Source: Mucilaginibacter aurantiaciroseus (GTDB lineage: Bacteria > Bacteroidota > Bacteroidia > Sphingobacteriales > Sphingobacteriaceae). From it: 64,000 nucleotides of DNA. Within the stretch, counting starts at the first letter, position 1, and each line of letters opens with the position of its first letter. Of the stretch, positions 17,561-26,241 are shown piece by piece. The stretch is taken from assembly GCF_024055595.1 (NCBI RefSeq), contig NZ_JAMXOF010000001.1, positions 1,612,001 through 1,676,000 of the forward strand. Direction: 5' to 3'. Both the position numbers and the translations under genes were made by a program. The notes beneath the pieces were generated by a model. That model did not search any database and was not told the origin of the DNA. It saw only the letters and a program-made list of their open reading frames with translations.

Positions 17561-18155
17561 TAGCTGGTTTTTTAAATGATGGTTTAAACATTGGCTTCCT
17601 TGGTTCAGCGGCAGGAGTTGCAGTGGCTGTAGCAGTAGCCGGTTGCGCTAGCTCCAGGCTAAACTCTTTTACTTTAAAATTGCCTTGCCGGGCGTTCAGG
17701 TCATCGTATAAGTTTTGCGGGATGCGGGCATCTGTTTGCGGCAGGGCTACTTTGGGTTTTATCCAGTCGAGGTCGCCTTTTACCCAAACGTAGGCCAGGC
17801 CCAAGATCAGTATCCCTAAAAAGATGAACATTTCTATCAGTGAGAACCATCCCCAGCGGGAATCAGTTGCTATAATTTCGCGGTTGCCAAATACCGTAGC
17901 CCAGGGGAAAACGAACACCATCTCTACATCAAATAGCAAGAAAACCAATGCGATAACATAAAAGCGCGAGTTGAAAGGCAACCAGGCATTACCGGTTGGT
18001 TCTTCGCCACATTCGTACGTGGTTAGCTTTTCATAATTAGGGTTACGGGGTGCTAAAAGGCGGTTCAAAAAAAACAATCCTCCAATAAACACGATACCCG
18101 TAATTAAAAAGATAAGTATCTTTCCAAATTCTGATATTTGCGCAACATCATCCAT
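17550..18155 (-). CDS. nuoA: NADH-quinone oxidoreductase subunit A
   Basis: A three-helix membrane subunit of complex I. The 201 residues include helix 1 (about 10-32, [18 protein letters not shown]), the conserved loop YECGEEPTG with its Cys, [26 protein letters not shown], and a third helix [22 protein letters not shown]-terminal extension of about 65 residues, rich in Ala, Thr, Pro and Lys, has no equivalent in the usual 115-150 residue NuoA. I chose the start at 18155 ([10 protein letters not shown]); longer frames run into the opposite gene. Its ATG shares the bases CATG with the ATG of the divergent flavoprotein gene. Confidence 0.93.
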   Translation of the reverse strand: MDDVAQISEFGKILIFLITGIVFIGGLFFLNRLLAPRNPNYEKLTTYECGEEPTGNAWLPFNSRFYVIALVFLLFDVEMVFVFPWATVFGNREIIATDSRWGWFSLIEMFIFLGILILGLAYVWVKGDLDWIKPKVALPQTDARIPQNLYDDLNARQGNFKVKEFSLELAQPATATATATPAAEPRKPMFKPSFKKPANDA

Positions 18156-19368
18156 GACAGCAAATTTAACAAAACAATCAACTTTTGACGCTATAATTAT
18201 TGGCGGCGGCGCCTGCGGACTTATGTGCGCGGTACAGGCCGGCTTTTTAGGCAAGCAAACTTTGGTATTAGAAAAGAACGATAAAGTAGGCGCCAAGATC
18301 CTGATCAGCGGCGGCGGAAGGTGTAATTACACTAACCTTTACGCCACACATAAACAATTCATCTCTAACAACGAGCATTTTAGCCGGTCGGCCCTGGCGC
18401 AATGGAGGGTTGATGATACAGTAACCTTTTTTGAAACCTACGGCATTGAAGGCAAAGAAAAAACACTTGGGCAGCTTTTCCCGGTGAGCGACAAGGCAAA
18501 AGATGTAGTGAATGTTTTTACAAACCTGTGTAACGACCTTGGCCAGGAGATTTGGTGCGATACCGAGGTTACAGCTGTTGAACAAACCGAAGATGGATTT
18601 AATGTTACCATCATGCGGAACGATAAACAGCAGATTCTGTTTGCCCCGAAAGTGGTTATCGCCAGTGGCGGCCTGCCTATCCAAAAAATGGGAGCTACTG
18701 ATTTTGGCCTGCGTGTGGCCCGCAAATTTGAGATGGCCATTACCGAAACCTCCCCTGCCCTGGTGCCGCTTACCATTACCGGTAAAGATCAACCATGGTA
18801 CGAGCAGCTATCGGGCAACAGTATATTTTGCCGTGTGTGGAATGACAGAGCAAGTTTTGAAGAAAACATCCTGTTTACGCATTGGGGCTTAAGTGGCCCT
18901 GCAATTTTGCAGATCTCTTCCTACTGGAAACCCGGAGAGCATATTTACATCGACCTGCTGCCCGGCAAAGATATTATCGAGCTGATACTACAGGAACGCG
19001 AGCAAAACGGCAAAAAAATGCTGCTGGCCTACCTATCCAACCTGTTCACCCGCAAATTTACCGAGGCATTGGTAAATTATATACCCGCGGATAAAAACCT
19101 GGCATCCCTCACCAAAACTGAGCTTGAAGACATCAGCATACTGCTGCACGAGTTTAAAGTAAAACCCGCCGGCACCAAAGGCTACGACAAAGCCGAGGTA
19201 ATGACCGGCGGCGTAGATACGAACGAACTATCATCCAAAACCCTCGAAAGCAAAAAAGTACCGGGCCTTTTCTTCGGCGGCGAATGTGTGGATGTTACCG
19301 GCTGGCTGGGTGGTTATAACTTTCAATGGGCATGGGCAAGCGGGTTTGTGATAGCGCAGAATTTGTAG
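18154..19368 (+). CDS. FAD-dependent oxidoreductase, HI0933/YhiN family
   Basis: 404 residues of the HI0933-like flavoprotein family, which includes BaiN and YhiN. The FAD-binding dinucleotide fold is near the N-terminus: FDAIIIGGGACGLMCAVQA (about 11-30), followed by EKNDKVGAKILISGGGRCNYTN. Further family markers are VIASGGLPIQKMGATDFG and the C-terminal FFGGECVDVTGWLGGYNFQ. The reaction is unproven; ring reduction of steroids or lipids was proposed for some members. Its ATG at 18154 overlaps the nuoA ATG, so each gene's promoter must lie inside or across the other's coding sequence. Confidence 0.87.
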   Translation: MTANLTKQSTFDAIIIGGGACGLMCAVQAGFLGKQTLVLEKNDKVGAKILISGGGRCNYTNLYATHKQFISNNEHFSRSALAQWRVDDTVTFFETYGIEGKEKTLGQLFPVSDKAKDVVNVFTNLCNDLGQEIWCDTEVTAVEQTEDGFNVTIMRNDKQQILFAPKVVIASGGLPIQKMGATDFGLRVARKFEMAITETSPALVPLTITGKDQPWYEQLSGNSIFCRVWNDRASFEENILFTHWGLSGPAILQISSYWKPGEHIYIDLLPGKDIIELILQEREQNGKKMLLAYLSNLFTRKFTEALVNYIPADKNLASLTKTELEDISILLHEFKVKPAGTKGYDKAEVMTGGVDTNELSSKTLESKKVPGLFFGGECVDVTGWLGGYNFQWAWASGFVIAQNL

Positions 19369-20053
19369 GTGTAGATTTAATCACAGCGGGCACGGAGAGA
19401 AATCACAGCGACATAAAGAACTGTAAAGTGCATTCTTTCCCTCTTGAATTGGGTATGGGGTAGGTAGTGCGAAAGGCGTTTTGGGCGTTCCCTACGGGCA
19501 GGCTATACGCTCATACTGCACGGGCCTTAGCCGCAAGGCTGGTATCCGCTTCTATCCTTAACGCAATTTTCCGAACCGGAATTGACAGAATTTTAGAATT
19601 AAAATGAATTTCTTTTCCCTTGTTATGCTGAACGTTTGAAGCTTCTAATAGGTACCATGCATCTGCAGTTTTTCTAAACCCGAATTTATAGAATTTTTAG
19701 AATTGGTTAAGATTAGGTGTAGAAGAGCGGTGGGCCGACAAAAAACCGCGGCCGATGGGTAAAGGCTCGTGCGGAGAATAATTTTTTTGTCTTGATTTTT
19801 TGCTTCCTATTGTATCAAAAGGAGTAGCCTCCGCGGCAATGAGCGGGCTGACGTTAATGAAAGCAAAGCAAAAACGTAAAACTACAGCCCCTGCTTAACA
19901 CCCCCTAACCCTCTCTTAAGAAAAACTGCTAATCTATCGAAGGTTGCTACACTATCGCAATGACGTGTTAAAGAGTTTAAAAGCACAAAGGCCACAAAGA
20001 ATAATCTCTGTGGCCTTTATGAAAAACTTTGTATTCTCTGTGTTGAAAAAAAA
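19369..20053. other. 685-bp non-coding mosaic of repeats
   Basis: No supported gene. It holds a GC-richer block at about 19460-19560 (GGCGTTCCCTACGGGCAGGC), fragments of the AGAATTTTAGAATT type at 19575-19610 and 19680-19710, a partial family C word at 19615-19675, and a block at 19740-19880 with the odd run TTTTTTTGTCTTGATTTTTT. A direct/inverted CACAAAGGCCACAAAG ... CTCTGTGGCC repeat is at 19983-20045. It looks like successive insertion of short elements. Confidence 0.55.
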
Positions 20054-20581
20054 CTATTGTTTTTTTTCAACAGGTGGTGGTGGCGGTGTGCCAGGAGCTG
20101 GCGATGCGCCTGGCGCCCATCCCGGTTGGCCAGGTGCCGGTGCTGGGCTTGGCTGTTGTGGTAAGTCTGATGCCCTAACAACTTCGGGGTGCGATACACC
20201 ACGGTGGCAGCTATAGCAGTTAACGCTACTTTCCATAATTACACCTGTGCTGTCTTTCTCCGCTTGGAAATATTTTTTGTTGATGTCCTGCGTCATTTTA
20301 TACATTTCGCGGGCCATATCTTTCTCCGGTTTGCCATCAGCGGCAAAGTCCATTTTTTGGGTATCCTCGTTACGTACGTGGCAAAAGCTACAGCGTGCAC
20401 CCAGGGCATGCTCCCACTCATCCATCACTTTGTGCATTTCCTCGCCCGTGATGTCTTTGGGTAAAACCTTTAAGTTTTTAAATTTTTCTTCGGCAGGTTT
20501 TTTAACCGCGGGTACCATTGCCATAAATACAACGGCACCTAAAAGACCTATAGTCGCAAGTAATTTTTTGTTGATTGTCAT
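20054..20581 (-). CDS. Dihaem c-type cytochrome, reaction-centre cytochrome-like
   Basis: 175 residues with an N-terminal membrane anchor or signal (LLATIGLLGAVVFMAMV) and two haem-attachment motifs, CSFCH at 64-68 and CYSCH at 122-126. The spacing and the helix between (MAREMYKMTQDINKKYF) match the small relatives of the photosynthetic reaction-centre cytochrome subunit (CytoC_RC) found in non-phototrophic Bacteroidota. The tail from about 140 is Pro/Ala/Gly-rich (SPAPAPGQPGWAPGASPAPG), a flexible extension outside the fold. The likely role is periplasmic electron transfer. The partner is unknown and no oxidase genes are nearby. Confidence 0.82.
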   Translation of the reverse strand: MTINKKLLATIGLLGAVVFMAMVPAVKKPAEEKFKNLKVLPKDITGEEMHKVMDEWEHALGARCSFCHVRNEDTQKMDFAADGKPEKDMAREMYKMTQDINKKYFQAEKDSTGVIMESSVNCYSCHRGVSHPEVVRASDLPQQPSPAPAPGQPGWAPGASPAPGTPPPPPVEKKQ

Positions 20582-20661
20582 AATTGTGTAAGCGTATATT
20601 TCAATTTCTAATTTAAAGCAATTAATCCACCCCTACAATATGCCACAAAAATATTACCCAA

Positions 20662-21507
20662 TTAATTTAAGAAGGGTTCAATCAGTTCCATACTCAAGTC
20701 CCAAAGTCTGTCGCGCCCTAACTCATTGGTTGCCGCGACTGATGAATCTGCAGGTTGGCGGCTCTTAAAATACTTGCCACTTTTAGCATCTATACGGGTT
20801 GCTAATGCTAAATAAATGGTGGTCTGCGCGCCATTCTCGGCCGATATCATGAACGGCCTCGCCAGCGCCATAAGCAATTTACTAAAACCGCTAAGTTTGG
20901 TGCCAAAGCCGGTGTTAACCAAACCCGGGTGCAATGCAAAAGCGTTAATACCTTTTTTACCATATTTTATAGCCAGCGACCGTGTAAAGTATATATTAAA
21001 AAGCTTGGCTGTACCGTAAGCCTTCCAGGCGGAGTATGGGCGCTTTATCCATTGCAGATCGTTAAAGTTTGGTTTGGCCATACGGTGCGCTTCGGAACTT
21101 ACGTTGATGATGCGCGCCTGCCCTTTTTCCAACAAAGGCAAAAGGCATTGCACTAATAAAAAATGGCCAAGGTGGTTTACCGCGAAGGTCATTTCAAAAC
21201 CGTCTTTACTTTCCTCGCGCCCGGCAAATATCCCGCCTGCGTTATTTATTAATATATTGATAGATAGCAGGCTTCTTTTTAAAATACCGGCGGCGTTGCG
21301 CACGCTCTCCAGATCGGCAAGGTCGCATTGCACGACATAAATATTTTTATTTTTTGTGCCCGATGTAATGTCACGCTTCAAAGCTTCGCCCCGTTCGGTA
21401 TCACGCACCAAAAGGTACAGCGCATGGTCTTTACGGGCCAGCGCCATGGCTGTTTCTCTACCGATGCCGGATGTAGCCCCGGTTATTACAGTGGTGGTAA
21501 TGGGCAT
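20662..21507 (-). CDS. Short-chain dehydrogenase/reductase
   Basis: 281 residues of the SDR family, nearest in layout to retinol dehydrogenase-like members. Visible are the cofactor motif TGATSGIGRETA (about 9-20), the INILINNAGG motif, the catalytic Ser in IINVSSEAH, and YGTAKLFNIYF with the Tyr and Lys. The cofactor-loop sequence VRDTERGEALK suggests NADP. It is single, with a cytochrome gene downstream on the same strand 80 bp away. The substrate is unknown. Confidence 0.87.
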   Translation of the reverse strand: MPITTTVITGATSGIGRETAMALARKDHALYLLVRDTERGEALKRDITSGTKNKNIYVVQCDLADLESVRNAAGILKRSLLSINILINNAGGIFAGREESKDGFEMTFAVNHLGHFLLVQCLLPLLEKGQARIINVSSEAHRMAKPNFNDLQWIKRPYSAWKAYGTAKLFNIYFTRSLAIKYGKKGINAFALHPGLVNTGFGTKLSGFSKLLMALARPFMISAENGAQTTIYLALATRIDAKSGKYFKSRQPADSSVAATNELGRDRLWDLSMELIEPFLN

Positions 21508-21727
21508 ATTAATAATTTAAACGCGTTTAATTAGTAACCAAATTTAGCACATTTTATGCAATGGCAAAGGCATACAACCTTAAACTATTGGTTATTAAAA
21601 TGATAGCTTTAAATAAAGCGTATGCATACCCGGGAAACCCGCATAAATGTTTTTGTTAAAACATTTGTTAAAACATTTGCATTATTACGAAACAGTCGCA
21701 TCTTGTAAGAAATAATCGTAGGTGGCA

Positions 21728-22473
21728 ATGGAGAAATTATCGCAAGAAGAAGCCATGCAGGCCGTATGGGAGGTTAGCACCAGGTTATTTAAGGTTTTTT
21801 TAGATCAAATAACCGAACCTAAACCACCCTATATCACCCTGGTATCGACCATAAAAAACCTGAACGCAAAGGATTTGTAACCGGCGAAAAGCTGGGCAAC
21901 TCTTTCAGCTACACCCCTGCCATTGTGTAAGAAAAATACAAAAAAGGTTTCATGAGCGGCTTACCATACTAAATCGGATACCGGTAAAAGACAAGCACTT
22001 TCTATCAATTTAGACAATAGCCACTCTATCGATTTGATGAATGTGGTGCTGAATGGCAAAAAGGCAGACAATATGATCTTCTCTAAAGTTGACCCGGGCA
22101 CTATCCAATCTATCAACATTGCAAGGCCCGAAGAACTGAAAAAGTTATCAATTGACAAAAGCGTATACCCCTTTAATAACGACAGTTATGTTATTTCATA
22201 ACCATAAAAGATACTGACGAAGGTAAAGCGATTACTGAAAAACCGGGCAACAGGCGCCATTTAACCAATATCAGGATAAACGGCGTAAATAAAGATCCGC
22301 AAAACCTTACCCTTAAGGAAAAGGCATTAGTAACTGCCGTTATTAAAGGCACAGTAAAAGATGTTAGGATGGTAGCTTACGGTAATGCCACAACTATCCT
22401 TATCGTTACGAAATACGGCGGCAAAGCCAAATAGGGTGTGGTTTATATCTACACCAAAAAAGGGAAACAATAA
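21728..22473 (+). pseudogene. Decayed gene ending in a TonB-plug-like domain
   Basis: A run of coherent peptides broken by a frameshift and several stops. It begins MEKLSQEEAMQAVWEVSTRL, shifts frame near 21875 into GFVTGEKLGNSFSYTPAIV, then has a stop, EKYKKGFMSGLPY, a stop, and another frame reading RQALSINLDNSHSIDLMNVV, SKVDPGTIQSINIARPEEL and, after a stop, NIRINGVNKDPQNL. It finishes VVYIYTKKGKQ. The DPGTIQSI and VVYIYTKKG motifs occur in the plug-like C-terminal tails of Bacteroidota outer-membrane and M56/BlaR1-type peptidase proteins. I cannot name the parent gene. At least five lesions exist, so function is lost. Confidence 0.7.
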
Positions 22474-22547
22474 TAAGATCAGTTAGCTGTTAACCCTATT
22501 TTAAGGTTGACCGGGGCAATTCTGGTCATCCTTTTTTATGTATATTT

Positions 22548-22652
22548 TTTGTCATCGTGATTTGTTAGCCAACGGAGTGCATCTATTATTGAACTGTGCA
22601 ATCGTTTACAGTTCGTATAGTCATATGCTTCACTATCGTTCAGCATGACAAA
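22548..22652. repeat. Dispersed intergenic repeat, family C
   Basis: GTCATCGTGATTTG at the left and GTTCAGCATGACAAAC at the right enclose GTGCATCTATTATTGAAC and ATGCTTCACTATCG. These words are shared with 605-716 and 5305-5395. It lies between the pseudogene and the topoisomerase gene. Confidence 0.55.
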
Positions 22653-22672
22653 CTTTTGCTATATGTTTAATC

Positions 22673-23764
22673 TTAACTCGCTTCCGCAAGCTTCTCGTGC
22701 TCTAAAATATCCAACAAAGCTTTCTCTGCGATGTTAAGCTCCGCGCTTTTCACATCCTTGTCCTCATCTTCGTCCAGTTTTTTGATGTATTTAAAGATTG
22801 TGCCTTCCTCGTAACTTTTGATAACGGTTGGGTGTACGTAATATTTTTTGCAAACCGTGCGGGTATTCCCCAGGTTAATAGCTACCTCATCCAGTACGCT
22901 TAAGATCTTCTTTTTACATTCTGATACCGTATCAAACTCCCCGGCTTCCTTAAAGGCATACAAAGCGCTTACGCTACCAGCCCAGGTACGAAAATCTTTG
23001 GCGGTGAAATCCTCGCCGGTAATCTCTTTCAGGTAGGTATTGATATCGCCCGAGCCTATGGCACATCGGGTGTTGTCGTCGTTATAATATTGGAACAGTT
23101 CTTTCCCGGGGATGTCGCGGCATTGCTTAACTAACCTGGCAAGCTTTTTACTTTGCAGGGCAGTTTTATGCATTACCCCTTTTTTGCCCTTAAACTCAAA
23201 ATTTATCATGCTGCCGTCAATCTTCACGTGCTTATCCATCAGCGTGGTTAAACCGAAAGAGCCGTAAAGCTTTTTGTATGATTCGTTACCTACTCGGATG
23301 CTGGTAAGTTCCATTATGCGCACCACCAGGGCAACTACTTTTTCGTGGTCGAGTTTTTGGCGGGCAAGGTCTTTATTCACCTGGTGGCGGATGGCAGGCA
23401 AATGCGCCGCAAAAGTTTGCAGGCGGTGGTATTTGGATTGGTTACGAATCTTGTTCCAATGTGTATGATAGCGGTATTGTTTGCGCCCCGCTGCATCTGT
23501 ACCTGTAAATTGCAGGTGGCCGTTATCATAAGGTGAGATCCATACATTGTTATACGCCGGCGGGATCACCAGTTTGTTGAACCGCTGTACAAGCTCTTTA
23601 TCTTTAACGGTTTTGCCACCGGCATCCAGGTACGTCCAACCCTTGCCGCTTTTTTTGCGGGTATAGCCGGGGGTAGAATCTGCAACATAGCGAAGGCCTA
23701 CCGTTTTAGCAGTTATCTTGGGGTCGCGGCCAATTTTTTCGAGTATTTGTACGAGGCGGCTCAT
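22673..23764 (-). CDS. DNA topoisomerase IB (poxvirus-like)
   Basis: 363 residues of the bacterial topoisomerase IB family, which relaxes supercoils through a 3'-phosphotyrosyl intermediate. The N-terminal region has GLRYVADSTPGYTRKKSGKG and VIPPAYNNVWISPYDNGHLQ. The catalytic part has ELTSIRVGNESYKKLYGSFGL (with a catalytic Arg), an RDIPGKELFQYY segment, DFRTWAGSVSAL with a second Arg, and KKYYVHPTVI with the nucleophile Tyr. A Lys/Asp-rich tail follows (DEDEDKDVKSAEL). It is single, and a D-type repeat separates it from threonine aldolase. Confidence 0.92.
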   Translation of the reverse strand: MSRLVQILEKIGRDPKITAKTVGLRYVADSTPGYTRKKSGKGWTYLDAGGKTVKDKELVQRFNKLVIPPAYNNVWISPYDNGHLQFTGTDAAGRKQYRYHTHWNKIRNQSKYHRLQTFAAHLPAIRHQVNKDLARQKLDHEKVVALVVRIMELTSIRVGNESYKKLYGSFGLTTLMDKHVKIDGSMINFEFKGKKGVMHKTALQSKKLARLVKQCRDIPGKELFQYYNDDNTRCAIGSGDINTYLKEITGEDFTAKDFRTWAGSVSALYAFKEAGEFDTVSECKKKILSVLDEVAINLGNTRTVCKKYYVHPTVIKSYEEGTIFKYIKKLDEDEDKDVKSAELNIAEKALLDILEHEKLAEAS

Positions 23765-23804
23765 GTGTAGGATAGAACATGATATTGAGGGATAAGTTTT
23801 AAAT

Positions 23805-23880
23805 GCACCCTCTAAATCTCCCCCGGAAGGGGAGACTTTTTTGTTCTTTAAGCCCCTACCGGGGAGGGTTTGGGTGGGGC
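23805..23880. repeat. Dispersed repeat, family D variant
   Basis: CCTCTAAATCTCCCCCGGAAGGGG near the left and AGCCCCTACCGGGGAGG with GGGTGGGGCT at the right form an inverted pair. It abuts the stop codon of the threonine aldolase gene. A related half copy, ACCGGGGGAGATTTAGAGGGGGCT, is at 15165-15188. Confidence 0.6.
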
Positions 23881-24893
23881 TACAGCCCTTTCACCACATC
23901 CACTACATACTCCACCTCCTCGGCATGTACATCCAAATGGGTAACAAAACGGATGCGGTGCGTATCGGTGCTACTTGCTTTGATGCCTTTTTCAGCAAGT
24001 TTGGCCAATATAGCGGCTGCAGGTTCGGTGGTATCAAACAAAACGATGTTGGTTTCTACAGGTACTACATTGGTTACCCAAGGGCGCTTAACCAGCTCTT
24101 CGCCTAAGATGCGGGCATGGGCGTGGTCTATCTTCAAACGTTCTATGTGGTGGTCTAAAGCGTAAATCCCGGCCGCGGCAAGGAAGCCTGCCTGGCGCAT
24201 GCCTCCGCCTAAAACTTTACGGATGCGGCGGGCATATTTGATTGTCGCTTTATCGGCCAGTAAAACTGAACCTACAGGCGCGCCTAAACCTTTTGAAAGG
24301 CATACGGAAATCCCATCGAAATAAGTGCCATAATTAACCGCTTTATCGCCGGTATGGGCAAGGGCATTAAAGATGCGGGCACCATCCAAATGGATTTTTA
24401 AGCCCCGCTGCTTGCATAGCTCCGCAATTGGTTTAATATGATCCAGCGTATAGCAACTACCACCACCTTTGTTTACTGTGTTTTCCAACACCACCAGGCT
24501 GGTATGCGGGTAATGGATATTCTCGTTATTAATTTCGGGGGCAATCATCTCGGCGGTTATTATGCCGCGATAACCGTTCAATAACCTGGTAGATACACCC
24601 GAGTTAAATGCAATCCCACCACCCTCGTAACGGTAAACGTGCGCGGTTTGGTCGGCAATTAATTCATCCAGCGGCTGTGTAAAACATTTAATGGCTATTT
24701 GGTTGGTCATGGTGCCAGACGGGCAGAAGATGGCAGCTTCCATCCCGAACATTGCTGCTGCCTTTTGCTCCAAAGCGTTCACGGTTTCGTCCTCGCCAAA
24801 AACATCATCGCCTACTTTGGCGCCCCACATGGCTTCAAGCATCCCCGGTGTTGGTTTTGTTACGGTATCGCTGCGCAGATCTACTGTTATCAT
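23880..24893 (-). CDS. ltaE: Low-specificity L-threonine aldolase
   Basis: A PLP enzyme splitting threonine or allo-threonine to glycine and acetaldehyde. It has 337 residues. Hallmarks are the N-terminal DLRSDTVTKPTPGMLEAM, VGDDVFGEDETVN, FCPSGTMTNQIA, LHLDGARIFNA and the PLP-lysine segment SVCLSKGLGAPVGSVL. It is divergent from the first of three secreted paralogues with a 43-bp gap. The exact stereopreference cannot be told from sequence. Confidence 0.93.
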   Translation of the reverse strand: MITVDLRSDTVTKPTPGMLEAMWGAKVGDDVFGEDETVNALEQKAAAMFGMEAAIFCPSGTMTNQIAIKCFTQPLDELIADQTAHVYRYEGGGIAFNSGVSTRLLNGYRGIITAEMIAPEINNENIHYPHTSLVVLENTVNKGGGSCYTLDHIKPIAELCKQRGLKIHLDGARIFNALAHTGDKAVNYGTYFDGISVCLSKGLGAPVGSVLLADKATIKYARRIRKVLGGGMRQAGFLAAAGIYALDHHIERLKIDHAHARILGEELVKRPWVTNVVPVETNIVLFDTTEPAAAILAKLAEKGIKASSTDTHRIRFVTHLDVHAEEVEYVVDVVKGL

Positions 24894-24907
24894 GTCGAAA
24901 ATTCTTT

Positions 24908-24915
24908 TATATTTG
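24908..24915 (+). promoter_or_regulatory. Probable -7 promoter box of the tandem secreted-family operon
   Basis: TATATTTG fits TAnnTTTG, 21 bp upstream of the ATG at 24937. It would transcribe the three tandem secreted genes. Confidence 0.55.
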
Positions 24916-24936
24916 GTTTCAAATCTAAACCATTTT

Positions 24937-25590
24937 ATGAAGAAAATCTTCTTACTCCTTTGTATTTTAAGTATTACATTCTCTACTAAAGCGCAATTGT
25001 TTGGTAAGCACTATGACGAAGGCTTTTATTATGATTCTGTTGGAGTAAAACATACCGGGCTTATCTCGTGGTCACCGCCGGCAAAATCAATATTTGGTAA
25101 TAAAGGCGACCATATCTATTACAAAACAGATAAGAAAGCCGAACAGGTAAAACTAAAAAACACGGAAATAAGATCATTCGGGATAAAGAATGACAGCGCC
25201 CGTATGGATAGCTTTACCGTAGCTACAAATAAAGATTTTGTGAAAGCTCCTTTCTTGCACGTTTTGTTTGATAACTACGTTAAGATATACGGTTTCACGA
25301 TGATATCATCCAGTGGTGGCGGTATGATGCCGGGCGCGGGCGGTGTTATGATATTTACGCCGGGCTTTTCAAACAACGATACCAAGTATTACTATGGCAC
25401 AGACACTGACCATACCACCCGCCTTGATAAAAAGAATTTTATTGAGGTAATGAGTAAGGCGCTTACCAGCAAGCCATATGTGGTAAAAAGGGTGCAGGAT
25501 AAAACATTTAAGTTAGGCAAGATAAACGAGCTGATGTACTTCTATCGAACAGATAATTACCCGGCATCGATGCATCGTAATAATAATTAG
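24937..25590 (+). CDS. Secreted protein, first of three tandem paralogues
   Basis: 217 residues with a signal peptide (KKIFLLLCILSITFSTKAQ). I chose the start at 24937 because it is the Met that begins the signal. Shared with the next genes: a GLISWSPP motif (about 42-49), a Gly-rich patch SSSGGGMMPGAGG, YYYG, a FIEVMSKAL segment and a closing DKTFKLGKINELMYFY. The protein has no lipobox, so it is probably soluble periplasmic or secreted. No known domain is recognised. It is the first of a three-gene operon, 3 bp before the second gene. Confidence 0.75.
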   Translation: MKKIFLLLCILSITFSTKAQLFGKHYDEGFYYDSVGVKHTGLISWSPPAKSIFGNKGDHIYYKTDKKAEQVKLKNTEIRSFGIKNDSARMDSFTVATNKDFVKAPFLHVLFDNYVKIYGFTMISSSGGGMMPGAGGVMIFTPGFSNNDTKYYYGTDTDHTTRLDKKNFIEVMSKALTSKPYVVKRVQDKTFKLGKINELMYFYRTDNYPASMHRNNN

Positions 25591-25593
25591 AAA

Positions 25594-26241
25594 ATGCGCA
25601 AAATCCTATTCATACTCCTCCTTGCAGGTTCGTTCACCGCCGATGCGCAGAGCCAAAACCGCAAGTGGTTTGAGGGCCGGCTTTACCATACCAATGGCGA
25701 GGTATTCAATGGCCTGATCTCCTGGACGCCCCCACACAAAGGCGAGTATGAAGACGGCGACATCGTGCTTTACCGCCGGGATGAAATGGCCGAAACTTTG
25801 CCCGTTCCATACTACAAAGTAAACGCGTTTATTATGGGCGATGACAGCATTGTGGTATCGCACAATGTGCTGTTCAAAAACAGTCCGTTTATGACCGTGG
25901 TGCTTGATAACCCGACCAAATTGTACACCAACAGGGCAATGAAGAACGGCATCCCGCTAATGATTAACTCGGGTGGTTTTAGCGGTGGTTTCGGGATGGG
26001 CGTAGGTGTGGGTACTTCTATAGGCGGTGGTGTAAAAACCACTTATTACTATGGCAAAACGCCCGATAATGTAACAAAGTTAGAGAAGAAACAATTTATT
26101 GAAGTAATGAGCGACCTGATGGAGGATAAACCTGAAGTAGTTGCTAAAATTAAAGACAAAACTTTTCGTTATGGTGATATAAACAACCTGGTGACCTATT
26201 ACCTAACCGGCCAGATGCCAAAAAAATCATATGACAACTAA
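25594..26241 (+). CDS. Secreted protein, second of three tandem paralogues
   Basis: 215 residues with a signal peptide (RKILFILLLAGSFTADAQ). It aligns with the upstream gene over GLISWTPP (about 40-47), VLDNPTKLY, a long Gly-rich stretch SGGFSGGFGMGVGVGTSIGG, YYYGKTPDNVTKLEKKQFIE and VMSDLMEDKPEVVAKIKDKT. The Gly-rich region is longer than in the first copy. No known domain. It overlaps the third gene by 11 bp, so translation is coupled. Confidence 0.75.
   Translation: MRKILFILLLAGSFTADAQSQNRKWFEGRLYHTNGEVFNGLISWTPPHKGEYEDGDIVLYRRDEMAETLPVPYYKVNAFIMGDDSIVVSHNVLFKNSPFMTVVLDNPTKLYTNRAMKNGIPLMINSGGFSGGFGMGVGVGTSIGGGVKTTYYYGKTPDNVTKLEKKQFIEVMSDLMEDKPEVVAKIKDKTFRYGDINNLVTYYLTGQMPKKSYDN

Noticed and set aside
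24691..24936. N-terminal extension of the first tandem secreted protein
   Set aside because: It lies antisense to the start of threonine aldolase; a perfect signal peptide starts at 24937 behind a TATATTTG box.
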